Shown here piece by piece: positions 24,040 through 34,700 of a stretch of 64,000 nt of DNA. This DNA comes from Polytrichum commune (lineage: Eukaryota > Streptophyta > Polytrichopsida > Polytrichales > Polytrichaceae), in the NCBI GenBank assembly GCA_950295325.1, contig OX485803.1:15748001-15812000 (forward strand), given 5' to 3'. Numbering within the stretch: position 1 is the first letter of the stretch; each line of letters starts with the position of its first letter. The notes below the pieces were generated by a model, which saw nothing but the letters and a program-made list of their open reading frames with translations, searched no databases and was not told the origin of the DNA. The position numbers and the translations under genes are program-made.

Positions 24040-25135
24040 AATTAATGCAGAGTCATTGCACGAAAATCTAGCTCCCATTGCCTTGAAGCTCAAAAAAAAC
24101 AATCAATCGCTGAAAACATCCACATGGAACCACAAGGAACATCATACTTCCTCAAATCACAACATTGACTCGTTGCAACAAGATCTAGAGAAAAACTCGT
24201 CACATTTAATTCAAAGCCATTGCATGAATACCTAGCTCCCATTGCCCTCAAGCTAAAATAACAACCAATCACTTCAAAGATCCACATGAAACCATAAGAC
24301 ACACGCCACTCAAATCACACCAGACTCATTGCAGAATTTTTAATTTAAAAAAAACTCTAATTCGACGACATTGCACCAAAACCTAGCTACCATCCATTGC
24401 CTTAAAGCTAAGAAAAAACATCAATCACTTAAAGTAACCGCAAGAAACTCGCACAAATCACACCATTGGCTCACTGCAACAGAGATGTAGAAACCTCCTC
24501 ACATCTAAATCAAAGCCATTGCACCAAAGCCTAGATCCAATTGCCCCGAAGCTAAAACAACAAACAATCACTTAAAATATCTACACGGAACCACAAGAAA
24601 CACGACACTTGCTCAAATCACATGATTGGTTCATTGCAACAAGATGTACAAAAACCCTTATTACACCTAATTCAAAGCCATTGCACCAGAACCTAGCTCC
24701 AATTGCATTGAAACTAAAACAACAAGTAATCGCTTTCAAAATCCACAGGAGACCACAGGAACACGACATTTTCTCACATCGTGCCATTGAATCATTGCAA
24801 AAAAAATTTGGAAAACGCCTCATCATATCTAATTCAAAGCCATTGCAAGAAAATCCACCTCCCATCCGTTACCTTGAAGCTTAATAAACAATCAATTCCT
24901 TGAAATAATCACAAAAAACACATCACTCGCTCAAACCGCACCGTTGGCTCATTCTGAAAAGAACTAGAAATTACCTCCTCGCATCTTCCCCGGAGCCATT
25001 GCACCAAAACCTGCCTCCATTTGCCTTAAAGCTAAAAACTAACAAACAATCACTTCAAAATGTCCACAGAGAACCACGAGAAACACGAAACTTTCTCGAA
25101 ATCGTGTCGCCGACTCATTGCAACAAGAATGAGTA
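24040..25135. repeat. Tandem array, about 7 units of 150-163 bp
   Basis: A unit marked by CAAAGCCATTGCA, CCTAGCTCCCATTGCC, an AACAA(C)AATCACTT block, CCACA(T)GGAACCACAAG and CTCATTGCAACA recurs. Landmarks fall near 24,050, 24,213, 24,362, 24,512, 24,673, 24,834 and 24,992. Units are diverged but collinear. On the minus strand several units stay open and encode similar 50-residue blocks (for example GARFWCNGFEL), probably a by-product of the repeat rather than a protein. Confidence 0.85.
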
Positions 25136-25516
25136 CCTCCGAGATGAGAGATGGAGAGTGTTGTGCGAGAGAGGGTCATTTGCGACACAAGGCTTGGCGT
25201 TCAACACCGAAAGTTGAGGGAGTGGAACATGTTGCCAGGTTGTAGACATAGTGGTGGCCCTGATTTTCTATCTTTTCGTTTTTATCACAGTATAATTTGA
25301 AAGTTATTCGTTTCTCTTTGCCTGTAATTTTTGTTTTTTTACGTTTTTTTGGGGGGAATTATTTATGAACGAACCTGCTATGGTGTTACGGTAATGTAGT
25401 TCTTAAAACACCAAGCCTAACTACCTCGCAATCTACAAGGAATGTCAAAGGTTCGAACTTGCACCATCACTCATGCTCCTACTGATAGCATGACACTACC
25501 CTACACCAACATCATC

Positions 25517-26622
25517 CTAAGCAACTACATTAATGCCAAGCTGATCCTTCACATGTTGGTTCACAAGCCCAACATCGTTCCTTGGTGTACTCCCCTCACT
25601 ACCATGCCCCCAAAACTCTACCAGTGAAACCTTGCAACCAACCTTCCTTGTCCTTTGCCTTAACCTCAGGTCTGCCCGCTTTGACATGCACAACCGCTTC
25701 GGGCACAACCCCAATCCATAGCTGGCGGTGTTGACAAGACCTGCAGCCAGGGTGGCAACTTCTCCACTCACACACGGAGGCACCCACCTCCCTCATGGTG
25801 CTCATCACCATGGCACCCACTGAACGTCCTTGTACTGCTCTAGCACCTAGGAACTTGTTGCACAACACGCACCAAGACACATCCAACCACTTTCAAGGAT
25901 TAGACCACTTGCAGTTGTTCGGCTAGATTACTTGGCAGGGATGAGGTGTGGGATCTGCTTCCCCACCGCAATGTAGAAAGACGACTTTTCAACTGCTCGG
26001 CAACATTTGTGCAAACTCAACGAACTTGAGGAAATTCAAATCGAAGTAATTAATGCTTCCATGCAGCTCTTTTCCCAAAACTTACATCCCAACACATCAG
26101 TGAGCGCCATTGACTTTTGCGCTTGGAATGCCCATTACAACACTCTAGAGTAGAATGGCATCCAATGAGTAGCATCCTAGTGATGCAATATCAAATCCCT
26201 CCATCTTTCGCCCTTCAAATTCATTTAGCCTGCAACAACCTCATAACAACCATCGCTCTTAACTTATCCCAAGTGCAAACCATTGCCAAGACTGTTAAAG
26301 ATTCAATTCGGCCTCTGCGGCTCGCAAATTTGAGCACGCAACACTTGTTAGTGGCTTTGCTCACAGTGAGGCAGATCCCCTTCTTCCGTAGAAAATATGG
26401 TGCAAGTCCGTTTACGCACTCCAATTTCTTGTGCATACGCTGCTTTTCTTCGGTGTCCCAAAAATCAAAAGGCCATTCCAATGTATCAATGGTTTCCAAC
26501 GCAATATGAGGTGCTTGCAGCGTCGACGTGCCTCCAATGTCCATCTTTCCAAAGTACTTCGGAGGTGCACCCTCCCCCTCCAACAAATACAACGTGATCC
26601 TATGGGGTGGAATCACAGCCAT
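25517..26622 (-). other. Unidentified coding-like stretch, possible gene remnant
   Basis: Minus-strand frames at 26,221-26,622 (133 codons, with HRITLYLLEGEGAPPKYFGK and DTLEWPFDFWDTEEK) and at 25,517-25,886 have protein-like composition, but I do not recognise a family. They are not joined by an obvious intron, and the second is in two overlapping frames, so a decayed gene is most likely. No function is proposed. Confidence 0.25.
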
Positions 26623-26639
26623 ACTTGAACCCTAAACCA

Positions 26640-27570
26640 CAAACTCTACATGCTTTTAAAAGGTAAGAGAGGCTACACCCAAACCCTAGGACGATTTGCA
26701 AAGCCCCACCTAACCACAAACACTGGAAATGAACACGAAACAACAAGTGTTGTTGAAAACACAAAACTCTACATACAAACTCGAGTGTGCATTAGCATGG
26801 ACAAGGTCGTTAGCAATGTTGGTTTGAAAAACACACAAAACAACAAGTGTTGTTGAAAACATAGAATTCTACATACAAACTCGAGTGTGCATTATCATGG
26901 ACAAGGTCGTCAACAATGTTGGTTTGAAAAACACACAAAACAACAAGTGTCGTTGAAAACATAGAATTCTACATACAAACTCGAGTGTGCATTAGCATGG
27001 ACAAGGCCATTAGCAATGTTGGTTCGAAAAAAACACGAAACAATAAGTGTTGTTGAGAACACAAAACTGTACACCCAAACCTTAGGACAATTTGCAATGG
27101 CCCATTAAAACAAGAACACCAAAAATGAAATAGAAACCCCATCTATTGTTGAAAACACTGAATTGTACAAACACACCCAAGGACGATTTGCAATGGTCCA
27201 CCCAAACAATAACACCGGAAAATAACCATAAAAACTAGGTGTTGTTGAAAACATTGAACTCTACACCCAAAGCCCGGGACGATTCCCAACTGCCCACCCG
27301 AACAATAACGCCAAAAAGGAACTAAACCAAAACCTCAGCTGTTGTTGAAAACATTGAACTCTACACCCAAACCCCAAGACAATTTGCAATGGCCCATCCA
27401 AACAATAACATAGCAATTAAACTAAAGCCTAACCCTAGGTGTTGTTGAAAACGCTGAACTCTACACCCAAACCTAGGACGATTTGCAACGGCCCACCCAA
27501 ACAATAACATCATAAAAGAACTAGAGACCCCAATTGTTGTTGAAAATAGTGAACTCTACACCCAAACCCC
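26640..27570. repeat. Tandem array, about 100-bp unit, two subtypes
   Basis: The core (C)AACAAGTGTTGTTGAAAAC recurs at 26,741, 26,841, 26,941 and 27,041, spaced exactly 100 bp. Three units of one subtype contain AACTCGAGTGTGCATTA and ATGGACAAGGTCGT. They are flanked on both sides by a second subtype (ACTCTACACCCAAACC, GGACGATTTGCAA, GGCCCACCCAAACAATAAC), with cores near 27,145, 27,240, 27,340, 27,440 and 27,537. Roughly nine units in total. Confidence 0.9.
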
Positions 27571-27813
27571 ATTTTGATCCCAATCCGACTAGCCTAATTT
27601 ACTTCTAAAAAATTTGAAATCCATTTTTTTTTTGTCAAGCCTATTGTAGATATGAAATTCAACTAAAGTTTAATATATTCACCTACCCTTCAGTATTTAT
27701 AATGATTCAAATACCCATTTTGGTGAGATTAATTTACTTTGAAGCCCTTTTTACATTTAAGGACCAAGGCAATTATAATACCCCTTCATTTGATTGCACG
27801 CTAACAACAAAAA

Positions 27814-28243
27814 ATGGGGGAGTGCTCCCCCCGGGTTGAAATGATATTGTTGAAATTCCAATACCTTGAAGAAGAAAGTGACATATGTGACGGAGAACTC
27901 CTGGAATTTATGGAAACACTTCGACATGAGTGTGAGAACGAAACAATATTTGAGGCTTGGCGCATACGTGGTAGCAATTTGGAATGGCACACAAATCGGC
28001 CTAAACTTATGCAACTTTGGCAAAAAGTTACACTCATTCCATCAAGTATAGTTATTTGTGAGAGAGGATTTTCCAAACAAAATGCAATCAAAAGCCACTT
28101 GTGCTCATGAGTTGAACTTGAAGGCCCTTGATGCTCTTATGCGGGTCTCTCTTTGTGGGCATGAAGTGGATGCAATGGATTGGGCTACCATCTTCAACAT
28201 TTGGAGAAACATGCGAGACCGAAGGATACATATGCTTGATTGA
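27814..28243 (+). pseudogene. hAT transposase C-terminal fragment
   Basis: The translation includes LMQLWQKVTLIPSS, VICERGFSKQNAIKSHL, then (one frame over) ELNLKALDALMRVSLCGHEV and IFNIWRNMRDRRI. This is the C-terminal dimerisation region of hAT-family transposases (CERGFS and WRNMRDRRI blocks). A single extra base near 28,107 shifts the frame, and the BED finger and DDE core are absent. It lies about 550 bp upstream of the polymerase-delta-like gene. Confidence 0.8.
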
Positions 28244-28498
28244 TAGGTTTTTTTGTTACAAATCAAGATTGTATTTTGACTATTCAAAACATTAGAATCC
28301 TCTAAAATATTGTGTAACCCAAAACTGAGGTGACATTTTAGAATAAAATGTATATGCCAATGGACATTATTTTTGTTTTTGAAAACGTCACGTGACACTT
28401 TGGATTTGAAGTCGAACGTCAAATGAAATTTGTCAAACATACACACTTAGCCCTTAGAGACAAGGCCAGCCCTAGGGAGAGGACAATGACTTATATGC

Positions 28499-28504
28499 CA
28501 CGTG
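28499..28504. promoter_or_regulatory. G-box (CACGTG) upstream of polymerase-like gene
   Basis: CCACGTGTCA lies about 300 bp before the ATG of the polymerase-like gene. G-boxes bind plant bZIP and bHLH factors. Function here is unproven. Confidence 0.3.
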
Positions 28505-28799
28505 TCATCACTCCGCTGGCTATGGAGAAGGCTCACGACGAAGCCTCCCCATGCATGGTTATGGCCATGGCCATGGCCAAGCAGGGTTTTGGCCATGGCG
28601 AGGTTTAATGGCGATGGCGTCAATTGGTCGCCCAGCTCTCGGCTTCCATCAAAACCTCGATGGTAGAAACTTGTTACTGGGATCATCGGCTTTCAGTCGA
28701 CGTTTCTTAATTGCAACGCCGATCCTCATTTGCAAAAGATTGATGAATTTAACTAAGGAAGGACAGTAATTCGAGGCTATTGAGGTTAAGTTTGAGAAG

Positions 28800-31700
28800 A
28801 TGGAAGACCAGAATGTACCAATGCAAATGATGCTGCTGGATGCCATCTTTACGGATGCCCCAGCCTCGAAAAGTTCCACTCCTCCCTCGGTATGGATTTT
28901 CTTAATACTTTTCGATGCAGAAAGGATTCTCTAAGTGAAAATTCTGTACTGTGAATTGCATATGAGGATTTTGTTGATTGCGATCATCCTGCATTGTCAA
29001 ATGTTATTTAATGTAATTTGAAGTACGCCTCCTCTCTTTTCTTTGAAGATCAAGATTTCTGCATCCGAAGTTACTCAATCTCATTCTTATCTGAGAGCAA
29101 TTGGAACTGTTAGCTGATTTAGTAATTTTTGTACTTGAGTGCATGTGGCGTTGTTGGATACATTCATGTCAGTGTATCATGGATTTGCGTAGACTTGGAT
29201 TGCTTATTTCAAAAATCCTTGCTGTGTGTTGGTTGAAATGACTCTTCTGCGGATTTGCTCTTTGATATTGACTTTGGATAGGTCACATTCAGGACAACTT
29301 CTTGTGTCCATGATCACATTTATGCAAATTGGACTATTCTTTGCCAAAATGATGAGCTATTAATGCATCTGGTTTACAGGCAGTTTCTCTCTGGATTGCA
29401 CATTTCTGATTTGGAATCCCAAGCACAGTGATGCAATTTTTTACTGGATCAGAGTGTGTGTTTTGATGTCTATTTGAGAAGCCATGTCTTTGGATGTCAT
29501 GAGCACATGCATGGATCTGATCGAGGTCTATGTGGATTGTGGGGCAGGTGCTTTTGTATGGGCTGAATATGAAAGGTGAAAGCATTGCGGTTCATGTGAA
29601 CGGTGAGTTCAATTCTCTTCTGTTTGGAGGTTGAATCGGTTAAAATATCCATTTCTTCATTGACTACAAGAGCTTATACAATTGATTGCAGGAGAGAACA
29701 AATAAAATCAAGTTGGTTTTTTGGAGGCGTATGATATATGAAGGTTCCAACAAATTGTGCTCTGGATCTTCTTGCCACCACTGATCCTTTTCGAAAGTAC
29801 ATGGAATGTTGACAGTTCATATTTGGGCTTGTAGATGTTTTATGGTTTTTTTGGAAATATTACTGAGACGTAAATGGACGATGATGCAGATTTCCTGCCT
29901 TACTTCTGGTTCCCAGCTCCAATCTGCAAGGAGGATGGAAAAGAAGTGCCTTTGGAGGAAGATAGTTTGGAAATTGTCAAAGAGCACCTCATCCGTAGCA
30001 TGCAAACCATTCGCAAGAGAAGTGGTGGCTCATCAGACAATTTTGTAAGCTCGACCCTGAGTGCCCAAGTCTGATGTGGATGCCCTGGGTCTACAGATTC
30101 CTTAATGAGTCAGGGGATCCATTCCTTATGTTTATTGAAAGGAGATAGAATCCAGAAAGGTACAGGGAGAAAGCATTTGTGGATCATTTTGAATTTCGTC
30201 AGATATTGCATCCATTTCTGTTGAGCTGTCATGGAGATTTACACTTGAAAATCTGCAACATCTCATTGGCAAATGACTCTATTTTATATCCTTGTAGTCA
30301 TCCTTTGGCTGCTTTGTTTCAAATTTCTTTTAGAGCACTCATACTTGTGCCGTTGGAAATGAGAGGCTCTTTCATGAAATTGTCTCAATAATGGAGACCC
30401 CAACCTCTCTATGTAACAAGGGGCTCACTTCAGAAAGGGGGGGGGGGAAATGTTCATGTGCGTTTTGTACTGCCTGCAGGTTGCTGGACTATCATTGGGA
30501 AAAAGGACTCCACTTATGTATTACCGTCAAGGAGGCCCTTTCCTTTTTTTAAAGGTGCAAAACTTTCACTTAAGGGTATCCTCGATATTGAAAGGTTGAT
30601 CAATTTTGAGAATGTGAGCAGGGTATTTCCTACTGATCACTTTTGATTCTATAGTCTTTCTAACTACTAATTTTGTGATGAAGGTAGAAGTCTGGAGAGG
30701 TAAAGATGTAGCTGCAGTGGCAAAGGAGCTAACAGTTCTAGCTGAAAATAATGACTTGCGTGGCCACGGTCTCATTTGGAAGGATCACACCTCCCATGAA
30801 GATGGCATCAAGGTGAGCATATTTCCGCATACTTCAAATTTTTTTCCAGATATGGAGTTAAAAGGTGAGATTGCTAGTGTCGGAGCATGGCTGCAACTTT
30901 CAAATTATATTTGCCTATTTCTTTGTATTGGTCTTGATTTGTAGATGATTTGTTTATGATTAAAATTATTTAGGATTGAGTTCTTCCTTGATCGTCCCAT
31001 GCTTGAATTAAGGAAAACATCTGTATAGTATGCCTTTGATCGAAGTTATCCTGCCCCTTCCAATCTTGGATTGGAAATGAGTATGTATGTCCTGCTCTAG
31101 ACATGTATCTGTTGACAAGATTTTTTTCATTGGAAAATGTCTCAGTGATCAAGAATAGATGGTACTGATGATTATTGGAGGTACCTTATTAGTGCTATGT
31201 GTTGTTGAATGGTTTGTACTCTCTCAAGAGTTGTAATGGCCTTTATTCTAACTCTTAAACGATCATATTATCCTCCACATTGTACTTTCATCACCTTATG
31301 ACTTGTGCAAGTCAATTGGTATTACTGGACTTTGAACCTTTTTTTTTATGTTAAGGTCTGTGAGAATGTTGATTCATACTATAAAATCCTATTGTTTCTG
31401 ATCCTGCTGTATAGTTTGTAGTTTTGGTTTGTTAATGTTTCCATGTCAGCACATTTTTATACATAACACATATTTCTTGGGCAGTTGGGTATGCGTTTCT
31501 TTTGTGACACAGCTCTGGCAGGGGGCTCTTGGGTGGAAATCAAGCACTCAAACCAAGTTCCACACAGTGAACAAACAACAAGGTGTTCCAAAGAGCTTGA
31601 AGCATCCTGGCGCAATCTGACTGGGTTGACCCCTGATGCCACACATCATATGGAGTTCACAGAAGCAGTTGAAGGTGTACCAGCTATCCCTTTCAACAAT

Positions 31701-34700
31701 TCTGGTATAACTTCTCAACAAAGTAGGGAGATCATCTTGGGTATGGATGACAAAACTGACCTTTCACTTGGGGATGAGGAAGGGGTCATTGACTTCTCAG
31801 AGGTACAAAGTAAGTTGAGCACACAGGAACAATCTGTGTCAAGAAAGCAGAAGCCTGTAGACAGCTCTGTTATTGAGCCCTCAACCTCAACTTCAACCTC
31901 TGAAGAGTCTACTTGGAGCCTTATTGCCCCTCTGCGAATTGTTTCACTGCATGTACAGTGTTCAGGTGGTGGAAAAGTATCATCAAGTGAGACCAAAGCA
32001 AGCAGTAGTATTAGTACACTGAAGTCTTCGGGAAGGGGGAGGGGCAGAGGAAGAGGAAGAGCTACCCCTCCAGTTAGCGCCAATCCAAAAGGTAGGACTA
32101 TGGGGGGAGTGACATTGGAATCCTCAAGTGTAGATGAATCTAAGGTTGGTGACATTGAAGCTCTTGGCAATCTTGTCGGTGGAGGGTCGCCAATTCCATC
32201 ACGGGATCCGGTGCTTCTTATATCAAATATACTTTGTTTTAGGGGTCATGAAGATGGGACAAGGCAGGTTGTTTTCACCCATGGTAAATCCATCCAAGAG
32301 GGAAATATACCAGGGGTTGAGGTACGAGAATTCACGTCAGAGAATACCATGCTACTAGCATGGCGGGATTTTTTCTTCTGGGAGGCAGATCCCGATGTTG
32401 TGTGTGTGTATCAGATGAAGGAAAGCTTGCGTTATATGGCGGAGCGGTTCAAAGTGCTGAAGCTGGGCACCTTTGATATTGGTCGTCGTAAGGGTCAATC
32501 AACAGAGGTGAGCTGTCCCCAGGTTACGTGTGTCATACTATCTGTTTAAACAAGTATACTGATTTTAACTTCCAAGGAGTTGTTCTAGTTGTATTGGCCA
32601 CTCAAAAGGTTGTAGTTCGTGTGCACTTAGCACTACAGTTGTGTTCTCTGCTAGTGTGGTAAATCCTGCTGTGTATGTGGATGCAATTGCAGGTAAAGTC
32701 GGTTGTTACTTATGGAAAGCACTGGGTGAGGCAACAGGCTCGTATGACATCAACTTCCAATCAGGAGGTCTTCCGGGCTTATGTGGAGGGGAGAATGGTT
32801 ATAGATATGCTTCGAGTGATATTGGTGTCGTTTAATTTGTCCACGTTCACTCTTGGTGAATGTTGCCAGGTGAATATTAATGAAACATATTAGGATATTA
32901 TTTCCTTCTGACCAAGTTTGCTTGGAACACCAATTCTATGGCCACCATGTTGGCTCCTAGTCAGAGCTGCAGTAGTGGCTACCTGGTTTAATTGGAAGTA
33001 TTTCAGTTATTTTTTTTCAACTGAAGTAGGTGGGGGCAGCTTTTTTTAGGAACTCCGAAAGAGGTCATTTCAACTGCTGTAGTGTCAGAGCTTTGGATTG
33101 GAAAGCATGGCGGTCTGCAGCGTCTCATGCACTACTCACTTAATGAAGCCGAGGTGGGCAATTGGCTATTTATCTTGTAGTTTTGTTGTGCAGATAATCC
33201 TGTGGTTGCTCTGAGGATGCAGGTTTGCTATAGTTGAGTGCTATATCCCAATCAGGAGTATAAGTTCATTGAATTTCTTTGTAGTATGTGCAGTATAAAT
33301 CTCCTTTGGGTAATGAATTGAAGATAATGACAGGTTGCTCTTAAGTTGATGGAGAAGCTACAAACAGTTCCAGAGACAGTAGAGATGGCAAGGGTCACTG
33401 GGTTAACTCTTTCTGAAGTCCTTTACAAAGCTCAGATGGTGCGTGTGCAAGTAAGTGGATCTCACTGATGATGCCCTTTGTTCTGTCACATTCTGCACAA
33501 TTACCTGCCTTTGTTAAACAAAAGATTTAGTTGCTGGTTGACTTAGAGGATCTGATTACCTCATGAGCATTGGAAATATGCTTCTAATGTCAGGTCATCA
33601 TGTAAGTACTTTTAAAGTACTCTTGGTCCTCATAATTGGAGAATGTTATATCTTAGTTTTGATGCGACTATTTATTTGTCTTTATGGTATGGGTGAAGAG
33701 CCTGCTCTTACGGAGTGCAAGGAGAGAAGGTTGGCTGCTTGGTGGCACGACTCTGAATGGTAGGTTTTGTTCATTTTAATGCTCTGGAGCATCCAACTAA
33801 GTGGGAAAGATTGGCTAAAAGATGCAGCTGTGCATCTATAATCATATTGATTTGAAAAGTGTCTCACTTGAATCCTCATAGACTTTGCTGATGTGGTCTG
33901 AATTCTCTGAAGATCTCCTGAATTTCATAATCCATGTTGTGTAAAGAAATTGTTTTTTTATTGTATATGTCACTTGCTGTTGAACAAAAAGTCAAAGAGG
34001 ACTTTGTGGCATTGTTACAGATGAACATGCCAATTTGTCTGTTTATTGTCATCTGGCTCAAAAGGAAAACTATTTTGAGAGGAATACTGGTTTTTGGAAG
34101 CAGGACAGTTATCAGAAAGCCCTTTTCTTCTACATCCAAAAGATAATCACACTGCTGGAATTTATCAGGTATCATAATTTGAACTGAAGCTGGAAATTTT
34201 AAGTTGCTAGATTTTGAATCACATAATAATACGACTGAAATATTTCAAAGCTTTTACTATTTCCTGTCTTAACGATGCTGAAAAGGCTGAGGAGTGATAG
34301 GTGTGATATCATGGAAATGCTAATTGGGAGGTTCTTCCTAAAGCCGATCTGTGCATGCAGGACCCTATTGCAATTTTGGATTTTGCTTCACTGTACCCAT
34401 CATTATTCATGGCTCATAACTTGTGAGTGTCTTAGTAGCTCTTTCCAACAGTCTTAGTACCTCAAGGATGCTCTTTCTGTCAGTTTGTTGTATTTATTTG
34501 ATCTGTTCTTTGATTCATGAAGTTCCCTTTATGCAGAGTCTCAGTGATTTCTTCATATTATTCATACATTCTGATAGAGTGCTGGGTGACCAGATGCTAC
34601 ACAACCTTGGTGCATCCAGAGGATGTAAGCTCACTACCTGCTGACCAGCTAATGACTAGGTAGGCTCTTACAACCTCATGCTCACAAGCTTAGGTTTTTT

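Noticed and set aside
26640-27570. Regularly spaced repeats considered as a CRISPR array
   Set aside because: Whole units are repeated with no unique spacers, and the setting is a plant genome.
30045-30150. Treating the sequence after 30,044 as exon and calling the gene a pseudogene
   Set aside because: A consensus donor at 30,045 and in-phase joining to 30,684 give an intact frame; the frameshifted remnant is then intronic.
31715-32170. 151-codon minus-strand frame
   Set aside because: Antisense shadow of the Ser/Gly-rich part of exon 5 of the POLD1-like gene.
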